This document shows, piece after piece, positions 1-6,244 of a stretch of 6,318 nucleotides of DNA. Where the stretch lies: the NCBI GenBank assembly GCA_016649525.1, contig JAENXM010000101.1, positions 1-6,318 on the forward strand. Reading direction: 5' to 3'. The position numbers were made by a program, and so were the translations under genes. Numbering within the stretch: the first letter of the stretch is position 1; the number at the start of each line of letters is the position of its first letter. The notes below the pieces were generated by a model that did no database searches, was not told the origin of the DNA, and saw nothing but the letters and a program-made list of their open reading frames with translations. The DNA is from Actinomycetota bacterium (GTDB lineage: Bacteria > Actinomycetota > Geothermincolia > Fen-727 > Anoxymicrobiaceae).

Positions 1-939
1 CTTACTGATAACCCCGGGCTGGTCCGGAACGGGCATGGTCACCTCATACAGTTCCTCTATGTCCAACCCTTCTTTGACGCTCATCTCGTCCCTCGCGCGC
101 CTGGCGGCCTCGAAGAGTTCCCGGAGGCGATCCCTGTCGTTCTGCTCGAGAAGTCCGACGAGTTCATCCACCCCTTCGCTGTACTCGCCAAGCGCTTCCA
201 GAATGAAATCCTTGTTCTCCATGCAGATATCTATCCACAGATCAGGGCTGCTCGCGGCGATGCGAGTCATGTCACGGAAACCACCGGCCGCTATGGTAAA
301 AAGACTTTTCATCTTTTCCTGCTTTTTCCTGGCAGCCTCCATCAATACAAGCGACAGGAGGTGCGGCACGTGGCTGATAGTGGCCATCGCGCGGTCGTGA
401 GATTCGGGATCCATAGAGATTACCCTCGAGCCTATATCGGTCAAAAGCCCGTGCAGGCGACGGAATGCTTCAGCATCGGTCCTGTCTGTAGGCGTAAGGA
501 TGTAATAACAGTCCCTGTAAAGGTCGGCACGTGCCGAGGCAACACCCTCCTGCTCTGAGCCGGTCATGGGGTGCCCGCCAACGTAGTTGACGTCTTTTGA
601 TACGATCTCCTCGATGGCAACGATGACCGGCAGCTTCACCGAGCCAATATCGGTAACGATCGCCCCCTCCTCCAGATCTTCCGATATCCCTTCAAAGGCC
701 CGCCTGATTTCGCCTACCGGAGTTGCTAGGACCACGAGTCCGCTCCCTTTTACTGCTTCATCCGCCGACTCTACGACCTCGTCACCAACAGAGACATCCC
801 GCGCCTCCTGCCTGGTTTCAGGGGATATGTCATAGCAGACCACCCGCTCCACACCAGGATAGGACATAAGTGCCAGGGCAAGCGATCCGCCCATCAACCC
901 GGTCCCGATAATCCCTACTTTTGAAAAAACCTCGGACAT
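1..939 (-). CDS. tyrA: Prephenate dehydrogenase with C-terminal ACT domain, partial (3' end beyond window)
   Basis: Oxidatively decarboxylates prephenate to 4-hydroxyphenylpyruvate, the committed step to tyrosine, in the cytoplasm. The 313 codons present run open to the window edge. Residues 9-19 form the Rossmann dinucleotide loop (GIIGTGLMGGS), and Asp37 at the end of the second strand favours NAD over NADP. Family motifs follow: TDIGSVK at 96-102, GGHPMTGSEQEG at 121-132 (His123), ISHVPH at 188-193 (His190, the likely catalytic His) and GGFRDMTR at 219-226 (Arg226, likely prephenate carboxylate binding). Residues from about 298 (EVTMPVPDQPGVISK) match the first strand and ligand loop of an ACT domain, so the full protein should be about 360-370 aa and tyrosine-inhibited; that regulation is inferred. 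The ATG start fits the Rossmann onset, with GGAGG at 950-954, a rather long 10-base spacer. It lies 24 bases downstream of aroF. Confidence 0.95.
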   Translation of the reverse strand, partial: MSEVFSKVGIIGTGLMGGSLALALMSYPGVERVVCYDISPETRQEARDVSVGDEVVESADEAVKGSGLVVLATPVGEIRRAFEGISEDLEEGAIVTDIGSVKLPVIVAIEEIVSKDVNYVGGHPMTGSEQEGVASARADLYRDCYYILTPTDRTDAEAFRRLHGLLTDIGSRVISMDPESHDRAMATISHVPHLLSLVLMEAARKKQEKMKSLFTIAAGGFRDMTRIAASSPDLWIDICMENKDFILEALGEYSEGVDELVGLLEQNDRDRLRELFEAARRARDEMSVKEGLDIEELYEVTMPVPDQPGVISK

Positions 940-963
940 GTCAGTGCAGCCTCCAAACAGGCT

Positions 964-1977
964 TCAGATCCTGCGCCCGAGGGATGGGGCCACGGCTTTG
1001 AGTTCCTCCATCATCGCTCGGAACTGTTCGAAATCCAGGGACTGTGGGCCGTCGCACAATGCGGCCTGCGGGTCCGGGTGTATCTCGATCATCGCTCCGT
1101 CAGCTCCTACCGCCAGCGCTCCCTTCGCGAGCGCGGCGATGAGCTCCCTCTTCCCGGTAGCGTGGCACGGATCGACGATGATGGGTAGATGGCTCAGGCT
1201 TTTCACGAGCGGAACCGAGCTCAGGTCGAGGGTGTTTCGGGTCGCCGTCTCAAACGTACGTATCCCCCGCTCGCAAAGTATCACATTCGTGTTACCCCCC
1301 CGCACGATATACTCCGCAGCCATCAGTAGCTCCTCGACGGTGGAACTCATGCCTCTCTTCAGGAGTACCGGCTTCTGCTGCATGCCTACCTCGCGGAGAA
1401 GCAGGAAGTTCTGCATGTTTCGCGCGCCTATCTGCAGCACATCGACATGATTGGCGACAACCACGACGTACCTTACATCAACGACCTCTGAAACCACCGG
1501 CAGTCCTGTGATTTCGCGTGCCCTGGCAAGCAGTTTGAGGCCCTCCTCCCCCAGACCCTGGAACGAGTAAGGGCTGGTACGGGGTTTGAATGCCCCTCCC
1601 CTCAGTATGCGGGCGCCCTGCTCCTTCGCGGCTTTTGCCGCGTCTATGACCTGTTCCTCGCTCTCGACCGCACATGGGCCCGCGATAACGACGAAATCCT
1701 CCCCGCCTATCTCTACCGGGCCGACCTTTACAACCGTGTTCTCCGGATGGAACTCCCGGCTGACAAGCTTATAGGGCTTCATGATGGGGATGACCGTCTC
1801 GACACCCGGGAGCGCCGCGAGAGGGATCTCGGATATCTTCTCTCTGTCCCCGATGGCGCCTATAACCGTCTTGAACTCACCCCTGGACAGGTGGGCCTCA
1901 GCCCCTATGGCATGGAGCTTGTCTATTACTCCCTGGACCTCATCGTCGGGAGCACCGTCACGCATTACGATCATCAT
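964..1977 (-). CDS. aroF: 3-deoxy-7-phosphoheptulonate (DAHP) synthase, type I-beta with N-terminal regulatory domain
   Basis: Condenses phosphoenolpyruvate with erythrose 4-phosphate to DAHP, the first step of the shikimate pathway. The 337-aa length and layout match the Thermotoga maritima type. Residues 1 to about 70 form a ferredoxin-like domain that in this subfamily mediates feedback inhibition by tyrosine or phenylalanine. The TIM-barrel follows, with AGPCAVES at 99-106, GGAFKPRTSPYSFQG at 127-141, QIGARNMQN at 182-190, LLKRGM at 205-210, and DPCHATGKR at 269-277. The expected metal ligands are Cys102, His272, Glu298 and Asp309, the same numbers I recall for the T. maritima enzyme, which supports the first ATG as start. 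GGGGAG at 1987-1992 lies 9 bases upstream; a second ATG follows immediately and ATG codon 5 is also possible. There is no fused chorismate mutase; that activity is encoded by aroH just upstream, 23 bases away. Confidence 0.97.
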   Translation of the reverse strand: MMIVMRDGAPDDEVQGVIDKLHAIGAEAHLSRGEFKTVIGAIGDREKISEIPLAALPGVETVIPIMKPYKLVSREFHPENTVVKVGPVEIGGEDFVVIAGPCAVESEEQVIDAAKAAKEQGARILRGGAFKPRTSPYSFQGLGEEGLKLLARAREITGLPVVSEVVDVRYVVVVANHVDVLQIGARNMQNFLLLREVGMQQKPVLLKRGMSSTVEELLMAAEYIVRGGNTNVILCERGIRTFETATRNTLDLSSVPLVKSLSHLPIIVDPCHATGKRELIAALAKGALAVGADGAMIEIHPDPQAALCDGPQSLDFEQFRAMMEELKAVAPSLGRRI

Positions 1978-2000
1978 GGTAAACCACTCCCCGAAAAGCG

Positions 2001-2363
2001 TTATTCCGGAAGGTCAGTCCTGAGCTGCCTCGCGTCCTTCAGATATACGTGGCGCAACTGTTCCCGCGCCCTCTCTGTATATATGAGCATCTCCGCCCTT
2101 ATCGTCCCCTGTAGAGCCTTTTCTATATCGAGCTCCCTCGCGCAGAGAACCGGCACGTGGCTTAGTCCCACCTTTCGCACTGCGGCAGCCGGGAACTCCG
2201 CGGTCAGGTCCTTGGTCGCGGTGAAAATGATGGATATAATGTCATCGGTCGCAATGTCATTTCGGTCGAGCATCTCCTCAAGGAGCTCCGTGGTAGCCTG
2301 TACGATGTCCTCCTTTATGTTGCTGTCCGCGGTTGTTGCGCCCCGCAAAGCCCTGACCTTCAT
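2001..2363 (-). CDS. aroH: Chorismate mutase, monofunctional AroH class
   Basis: Rearranges chorismate to prephenate, the branch point toward phenylalanine and tyrosine, and feeds TyrA encoded two genes downstream. The 120-aa protein belongs to the trimeric pseudo-alpha/beta-barrel AroH class of Bacillus subtilis, not the all-helical AroQ class. Active-site residues known for the B. subtilis enzyme can be matched: Arg7 in RALRGATT, Phe57 in EFPAAAVR, Cys74, Glu77 in CARELD, Arg89 in GTIRAEM, Tyr107 in RHVYLKDA and Arg115 near the C terminus, all at or one residue before the B. subtilis positions. The ATG start is fixed by the family N terminus and by GGGAGGAG (complement of 2366-2373) just upstream. 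The gene starts 21 bases after rluB and ends 23 bases before aroF, so it is co-transcribed and probably translationally coupled. Nothing appears missing. Confidence 0.97.
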   Translation of the reverse strand: MKVRALRGATTADSNIKEDIVQATTELLEEMLDRNDIATDDIISIIFTATKDLTAEFPAAAVRKVGLSHVPVLCARELDIEKALQGTIRAEMLIYTERAREQLRHVYLKDARQLRTDLPE

Positions 2364-2384
2364 CGCTCCTCCCTGTTGCCAATC

Positions 2385-3134
2385 TCAAACTCTGAAACCA
2401 GTCTGCCTGTAGAGCGTTCTCACTTCTTTTGGATCGAGCTCGCGGCATTCTCCCGGCCTGAGCGAACCCAATCCTGTGCTGCCAATCCTCACCCTGTGCA
2501 GCGAATGCACTTTGAACCCCAGTTGTTCGAATGATCTCCTTATCTGCCGCTTCCTACCTGTGTGAAGCTTCATCCCGACCATCGCCCGCTCATCAATCCT
2601 ACCTCGAATTGCGACGACGGCCGGGCCTGTGTCCCCGTCCTCCAGTTCGATACCCTTCCTGAGCCTGGCAAGGTCCTCTCTTCCCGGCACCGGCTCTACT
2701 TCAACCATATATTCCCGGGTCACCTCGAAGCTCGGGTGCATCAGTCTGTTGGCGAGAAACCCGTCGTTTGTTAAGAGTATAAGGCCGCTGGAGTCCATGT
2801 CCAACCTGCCGACCGGGAACATCCTGTGAAGGCTCCTCACATCTTCCGGCAGGTAATCCATGACAGTGGGCCTGCCCTGAGGATCATCGGCCGTGGTCAC
2901 CACGCCGAGCGGTTTGTTCAAAGCGAAATACTTGAGAGGTGCCCCGGTCTCGATGCTGACGCCATCGACCGAGATATCATCGATCCCGGGAGTCGCTTTG
3001 TCCCCGAGGCTTACCGTCTCTCCGTCCAGGGCGACCCTGCCATCAAGGATCAACTTCTCCGCCGCCCGGCGTGAGGCTATCCCCGCCCTCGCCAGTATTT
3101 TCTGGATCCTCTCGGGCTTTCCCTGATCCGGCAC
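2385..3134 (-). CDS. rluB: 23S rRNA pseudouridine synthase, RsuA/RluB family
   Basis: Isomerises a uridine of 23S rRNA to pseudouridine (U2605 in E. coli if a true RluB; target inferred). An S4 RNA-binding domain occupies about residues 8-65, with the typical opening ERIQKILARAGIASRRAAE. The catalytic domain follows: FALNKPLGVVTT at 70-81, the GRLDMDSSGLILLTND block at 109-124 with catalytic Asp112, and the TGRKRQIRR motif at 192-200. Length 249 aa is normal. The start is GTG; GGAGG at 3141-3145 stands 6 bases upstream, and no other start lies before the S4 domain, so the 92-base overlap with the end of scpB is real and not a start-calling error. RluB directly after scpAB is a common arrangement. 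E. coli-type RsuA (16S) is an alternative target, but this gene context and sequence favour 23S RluB. Confidence 0.94.
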   Translation of the reverse strand: MPDQGKPERIQKILARAGIASRRAAEKLILDGRVALDGETVSLGDKATPGIDDISVDGVSIETGAPLKYFALNKPLGVVTTADDPQGRPTVMDYLPEDVRSLHRMFPVGRLDMDSSGLILLTNDGFLANRLMHPSFEVTREYMVEVEPVPGREDLARLRKGIELEDGDTGPAVVAIRGRIDERAMVGMKLHTGRKRQIRRSFEQLGFKVHSLHRVRIGSTGLGSLRPGECRELDPKEVRTLYRQTGFRV

Positions 3135-3786
3135 TTACATCCTCCTCGGAGATCTCCCAGGACAGGCTCCTCTTGATTTTCTCTACCGTCTCATCGTCGG
3201 GGGCGAACCCTTCGAGGTCCGGAAGGTCGTCGAGACTGTTCAACCCGAACCTCTCCAGGAATCTCGTGGTTGTCCCATAGAGGTTTGGGTAACCCGGCGG
3301 TCCCCCTCTTCCGACAGCATACACGAGACCGCGGTCCTCCAGCGTTTTTATGACCCCCTCGGATTGGACTCCCCTAATCTCCGCTATTACCCCCCGTGAA
3401 ACGGGCTGAAGATAAGCGACTATCGCGATTGTCTCGAGAGCCGCGCGCGTGAGCCTCGGGTTTACCTGAGAGCTGATTAGCCTTGAGACATACGGGGCGG
3501 CATCCGGGGTAGAGTAAAAACAAAAACCCCCGCCGACCTCCCTGATAACAAGACCGCCACCTCTCTCATCGTAAAACAGCTGAAGCTCGTTCAGGATCTC
3601 CCTGACAGCCCCCGTCTCGAAGCCCGTCAACTCGGAGAGGTCGGCTACCGACAACGGCTCAGGTGAAACGAGTAGCAAGGCCTCCAGCACGGCCCTCTTG
3701 TCGATCTCCGCACCAGACTGCCCGCCTTCTTTAGCGGGTTCGGCATATCCATGTTCACCTGCATCCCAGTAGTCTTCAGGCGGCAC
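3043..3786 (-). CDS. scpB: Segregation and condensation protein B (kite subunit of SMC-ScpAB)
   Basis: ScpB dimerises and binds the ScpA kleisin within the SMC condensin that compacts and segregates the chromosome. Two winged-helix domains are visible: about 28-105 (RAVLEALLLVSPEPLS, then the SELTGFE helix-turn-helix) and about 110-190 (NPRLTRAALETIAIVAYLQPVSR, RGVQSEGVIKTLEDRGLV, then PNLYGTTTRFLERFGL). At 247 aa it is longer than the usual roughly 180-200 aa. There are about 28 extra acidic N-terminal residues and a 35-residue Glu/Asp/Gly/Ser-rich tail from about 211. The tail is encoded in the overlap with rluB. The start is GTG, inside the end of scpA by 11 bases, preceded by AAAGGAG 4 bases upstream; no other ATG, GTG or TTG precedes the first winged helix, so the N-terminal extension seems genuine. 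Confidence 0.95.
   Translation of the reverse strand: MPPEDYWDAGEHGYAEPAKEGGQSGAEIDKRAVLEALLLVSPEPLSVADLSELTGFETGAVREILNELQLFYDERGGGLVIREVGGGFCFYSTPDAAPYVSRLISSQVNPRLTRAALETIAIVAYLQPVSRGVIAEIRGVQSEGVIKTLEDRGLVYAVGRGGPPGYPNLYGTTTRFLERFGLNSLDDLPDLEGFAPDDETVEKIKRSLSWEISEEDVSAGSGKAREDPENTGEGGDSLTPGGGEVDP
3141..3145 (-). promoter_or_regulatory. Shine-Dalgarno of rluB inside scpB
   Basis: GGAGG lies within the scpB reading frame (the Glu-Glu-Asp codons of the acidic tail), 6 bases before the rluB GTG. It fixes the rluB start and hence the 92-base overlap. Confidence 0.75.
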
Positions 3787-4522
3787 TGTTCTCCTTTCCC
3801 TCGCTCATCACTATCTTTATATCCCCGAAAGGCCTGCGCTGACTCAGGGAAAGCTCACCCTTCTTGTAGAGCTCCAGGACCGCGAGGAAAGTGGCCACTA
3901 CGTCCAGCTTTGAACGGCAGTCTGCCACGAGCTCTGAGAACGTACCCGCCCTGCTGGGAGCCAGGTACTTCCTAACGCGTCCGATGTGCTCCTCGACCGA
4001 TACCTTTATCGGCGCAATATATGCCGTATCGACCTGATCCGTCAGACGCTCTATCAGAAGCTCTATGAGCGCCTCAGGTAGATTCACGACGGATACCCCC
4101 TCGAAGGGATCGGGATAGAGATGAGAGTAGTCGTCCTCCAGTTCACGCAGTCGTGGCATGTACCAGCCGTGTTCGCCGTAAAGATCGGCCAGCCATTCCG
4201 CCGCGTTCGAGTACTTCTTGTACTCCACCAGCCTCTCTATCAGGAACTCCCTCGCGGTCTCGGTATCCTCGAGTAGCTCGAGCTCATCCTCAGGCCGGGG
4301 AATGAGCGAGCGCGCTTTTATGAGCAGCAGGGTCGCGGCTATCATCAGGAACTCCGTAGCGGTATCCAGGTCGAGCTCGGGCACGGCTTCAAGGTGTTCG
4401 AGATAGGCCGAGGTGATCTGCGCGATCGGCACCTCGTGGATATCCAGTTCCTGCCTCAATATGCACTGGAGGAGCAGGTCGAACGGCCCCTCGAATACGG
4501 CTATCTTGACCTCATAACTCAA
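3776..4522 (-). CDS. scpA: Segregation and condensation protein A (kleisin subunit of SMC-ScpAB)
   Basis: ScpA bridges the two SMC heads and binds an ScpB dimer, closing the condensin ring. Visible are the N-terminal SMC-neck-binding region with FEGPFDLLL at 10-18, the helical stretch EFLMIAATLLLIKARSLIP at 57-75, an acidic linker (PEDELELLEDTE), and the C-terminal winged helix with VATFLAVLELYKKGELSLSQ at about 209-228, which contacts the SMC cap. The length of 248 aa is normal. I chose the TTG at 4522-4520: GAGGAG lies 5 bases before it and the protein then opens MSYEVKIAVFEGP, like known ScpA proteins. A GTG two codons earlier (4528) would add two residues, but the GGAG runs into that GTG, leaving no spacer. 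It lies 10 bases after the trpS stop and overlaps scpB by 11, indicating coupled synthesis of the complex partners. Confidence 0.94.
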   Translation of the reverse strand: MSYEVKIAVFEGPFDLLLQCILRQELDIHEVPIAQITSAYLEHLEAVPELDLDTATEFLMIAATLLLIKARSLIPRPEDELELLEDTETAREFLIERLVEYKKYSNAAEWLADLYGEHGWYMPRLRELEDDYSHLYPDPFEGVSVVNLPEALIELLIERLTDQVDTAYIAPIKVSVEEHIGRVRKYLAPSRAGTFSELVADCRSKLDVVATFLAVLELYKKGELSLSQRRPFGDIKIVMSEGKENSAA

Positions 4523-4527
4523 AGTCA

Positions 4528-4533
4528 CTCCTC
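4528..4533 (-). promoter_or_regulatory. Shine-Dalgarno of scpA, favouring a TTG start
   Basis: GAGGAG begins on the last base of the trpS TAG stop codon and ends on the G of a GTG. The in-frame TTG at 4522-4520 is 5 bases further on, the proper spacing, so initiation at TTG is preferred and is closely coupled to trpS termination. Confidence 0.6.
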
Positions 4534-5519
4534 TATAGAGTGCCTATGTTCATCGCCCGCCTTGCCCTCTCGAGGCATTCCGACGCGATCGGATTCACCT
4601 TCGAGGCCCCGGCTTCAAGTATCTCTCTTACGATACCCGGGTTTGTCGCCAGCGACTCCCGTCGTTCTCTGAAGGGAGCAAGTTCCTCGGAGATCCTGTT
4701 CGCGAGCATATCCTTGCAGTCCGTACAGCCGATCAGCGCGTCTCTGCATTCCTTCTCAAGGTCTGCCAGCCGCTCCGGACTGTGGACCTTATGCAGTTCG
4801 AATACCGTACAGACCTCCGGATGTCCCTTGTCCTCCCTCCGTTTCCGCGCCGGGTCCGTGATCATCTTTCTGACCTTGCGCTCTATGTCCTCGGGTGAAT
4901 CCTCCAGCTGTATGTAGTTATCGTAGCTCTTGGACATCTTGCGCCCGTCGGTCCCCGGTATCTTGGGGGCTGTCGAGAGTATCGGCTGGGGCTCGGGAAA
5001 GGTCTGACCGTAAAGCGAGTTGAACCGCCTTGCTATCTCACGGGTAAGCTCGAGGTGCGGCAGCTGATCCTCCCCTACCGGTACGAGCTCCGCGTCGACA
5101 ATGAGTATGTCGGCAGCCATCAGCACCGGATACCCGAGGAATCCGTATGTGTTCACAACCCGCGCGCCGAGCTCCCGGAGCTGCTCTTTGTAGGTAGGGC
5201 AGCGCTCCAGCTCTCCCAGCGAGATTATCATCGAGAAGGAGAGCACCAGCTCCGGGATGCTGTGGATGTCCGACTGGCGGTAGATAGTACACTTCGCCGG
5301 ATCGAGTCCTGCCGCGAGCCAGTCGAGCACCATCTCGGTCGTATAAGGGGCGAGCATCGAGGTATCCCTGTAACCGGTGGTCAGTGCGTGCCAGTCGGCC
5401 ACGAAGAAATAACACTCGTGCGTCTCCTGCAGGTCTATCATCGTATTCAGGTTCCCGTGGTAATGGCCGAGGTGCAGCCTGCCGGACGGCCTGTAACCGC
5501 TAACGACCCTGTCTTTCAA
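4533..5519 (-). CDS. trpS: Tryptophanyl-tRNA synthetase, with probable [4Fe-4S] cysteine motif
   Basis: Charges tRNA-Trp with tryptophan using ATP (class Ic synthetase). The 328-aa protein has the HIGH-type signature GRLHLGHYHGNL at 13-24, the tryptophan/ATP-binding core with TYGFLGYPVLMAADIL at 124-139 and VGEDQLPHLELTREIARRFN at 148-167, and the KMSKS loop GRKMSKSYDN at 192-201. The C-terminal anticodon-binding part contains Cys237, Cys258, Cys265 and Cys268 (C-x20-C-x6-C-x2-C), resembling the C-x22-C-x6-C-x2-C [4Fe-4S] site known from Thermotoga maritima TrpRS; cluster binding here is inferred. The start is TTG, supported by an ideal SD (GGAGGTGA, complement of 5523-5530) and by family alignment of the VVSGYRPSGRLH opening. 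It follows the M50 gene after 44 bases. No T-box leader is seen upstream. Confidence 0.97.
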   Translation of the reverse strand: MKDRVVSGYRPSGRLHLGHYHGNLNTMIDLQETHECYFFVADWHALTTGYRDTSMLAPYTTEMVLDWLAAGLDPAKCTIYRQSDIHSIPELVLSFSMIISLGELERCPTYKEQLRELGARVVNTYGFLGYPVLMAADILIVDAELVPVGEDQLPHLELTREIARRFNSLYGQTFPEPQPILSTAPKIPGTDGRKMSKSYDNYIQLEDSPEDIERKVRKMITDPARKRREDKGHPEVCTVFELHKVHSPERLADLEKECRDALIGCTDCKDMLANRISEELAPFRERRESLATNPGIVREILEAGASKVNPIASECLERARRAMNIGTL

Positions 5520-5522
5520 CTC

Positions 5523-5530
5523 TCACCTCC
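5523..5530 (-). promoter_or_regulatory. Consensus Shine-Dalgarno of trpS (TTG start)
   Basis: GGAGGTGA, a full anti-SD match, places its GGAGG core 6 bases before the TTG at 5519-5517. It decides the non-ATG start of trpS and suggests strong independent initiation within the operon. Confidence 0.8.
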
Positions 5531-5563
5531 ATTAGCGTATGAGCATATGTTACGACATACACA

Positions 5564-6208
5564 TCAGACACCGTATGTGATTTTCCCGATTAAATTGAAA
5601 ACGGGATTCATCCACGAGAAGAAATAGTTTCCGAGGAGCAAAAGAAAACCTATTATGATTATGAAACCGTATGGCGCTATTGCTTCATATGCCCTTTGAG
5701 CATTCGGCGGGAGGAAGTACTCGAGTACATGAGAGCCATCGAGCGGTGGAACCGGTATTAGATTGAAAAATCCAAGAATCACGTTGATTTGAGCCGCAGC
5801 GTAGAGGAAGTCGAAAAAGTACCTCAGGCCCCCCGCCGGGTCCGCACCAAAAAGCCTTATAAACATCCCAATCAGCGCCAGGATGAACGCAATCGAGAAG
5901 TTTGTCAGGGGGCCGGCCAGCGCAACCAGCACCATGTCGCGTTTGGGATTCTTCATGAAGTATGGATTAATGGGTACCGGCTTTGCGTATCCGAATAACC
6001 AGTGCCCTTGCGTCAAGAAAAGAAGGATTAGTGGAACCAGGACCGTCCCGAAGGGGTCAATATGCGGGATCGGGTTGAGTGTAAGGCGCCCGGCCCTCCT
6101 GGGGGTCTGGTCGCCCCGCCAGTCGGCAATACGCGCGTGCATGTACTCGTGCAGGATGACGCCTATAAAAAGTCCTATTATGAAAAATACCGTCCCGCGA
6201 AAGTTCAA
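5564..6208 (-). CDS. Site-2 protease (peptidase M50) family integral membrane metalloprotease
   Basis: A small polytopic membrane protein of the M50 zinc metallopeptidase family (YwhC-like, without a PDZ domain); members cleave within or near membranes, but the substrate of this protein is unknown. The zinc motif HEYMH is at residues 20-24 inside the first membrane segment. The third ligand is probably Asp157 in NLIPVPPLDGSHV. Other family marks are NPIPHIDPFG at 45-54, GYAKPVPIN at 73-81 and LAGPLTN at 97-103. Hydrophobic segments lie at about 6-25, 53-67, 92-116, 135-152 and 180-195. The length of 214 aa is normal for this compact group. I prefer the TTG at 6208-6206 as start: GAGGGAG (6214-6220) stands 5 bases upstream. 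The GTG two codons earlier (6214) lies at the very end of that SD. It is the first complete gene of the block, downstream of the candidate promoter. Confidence 0.93.
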   Translation of the reverse strand: MNFRGTVFFIIGLFIGVILHEYMHARIADWRGDQTPRRAGRLTLNPIPHIDPFGTVLVPLILLFLTQGHWLFGYAKPVPINPYFMKNPKRDMVLVALAGPLTNFSIAFILALIGMFIRLFGADPAGGLRYFFDFLYAAAQINVILGFFNLIPVPPLDGSHVLEYFLPPNAQRAYEAIAPYGFIIIIGFLLLLGNYFFSWMNPVFNLIGKITYGV

Positions 6209-6213
6209 ATACA

Positions 6214-6220
6214 CTCCCTC
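6214..6220 (-). promoter_or_regulatory. Shine-Dalgarno of the M50 gene, favouring a TTG start
   Basis: GAGGGAG ends on the G of an upstream GTG (6214-6212), leaving that codon no usable spacer, but stands 5 bases before the in-frame TTG at 6208-6206. This supports TTG as the real start. Confidence 0.6.
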
Positions 6221-6241
6221 GCTGATTAACCCACATCAGCG
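6220..6241 (-). promoter_or_regulatory. Leader hairpin next to the M50 ribosome binding site
   Basis: A perfect 7-base inverted repeat, CGCTGAT and ATCAGCG, is separated by an 8-base loop. It lies between the candidate -10 and the GAGGGAG SD, and its last base touches the SD. It has no U-run after it, so it does not look like a terminator. It could limit ribosome access or be a short operator for a dimeric regulator; both roles are inferences. Confidence 0.4.
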
Positions 6242-6244
6242 CCC

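Noticed and set aside
35..835. Several plus-strand open frames at the left end that could suggest small genes
   Set aside because: The minus strand here encodes a continuous TyrA with all family motifs through the window edge, so these are shadows.
938..1450. Plus-strand open frame of 170 codons, Ser/Arg-rich
   Set aside because: Antisense to the C-terminal half of AroF, whose metal ligands are all present; no family resemblance.
1747..2412. Plus-strand open frame of 221 codons across aroF, aroH and the rluB end
   Set aside because: It runs antisense to three genes with intact catalytic motifs, is low in recognisable features, and its composition reads as reverse-complement noise.
5546..5559. 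Inverted repeat TATGT-CGTA-ACATA between the M50 gene and trpS, considered as a terminator or operator
   Set aside because: A 5-bp AT-rich stem without a U-run is too weak for a terminator, and the 44-base gap holds no clear promoter.
5520..5563. T-box or trp attenuator leader in front of trpS
   Set aside because: The gap is far too short for a T-box leader and contains no Trp-codon leader peptide or terminator/antiterminator pair.
5055..5627. Long plus-strand open frame (190 codons) antisense to trpS
   Set aside because: It lies almost wholly over the clearly real trpS gene, has no recognisable domain or SD-supported start, and is the expected shadow of a GC-rich gene.
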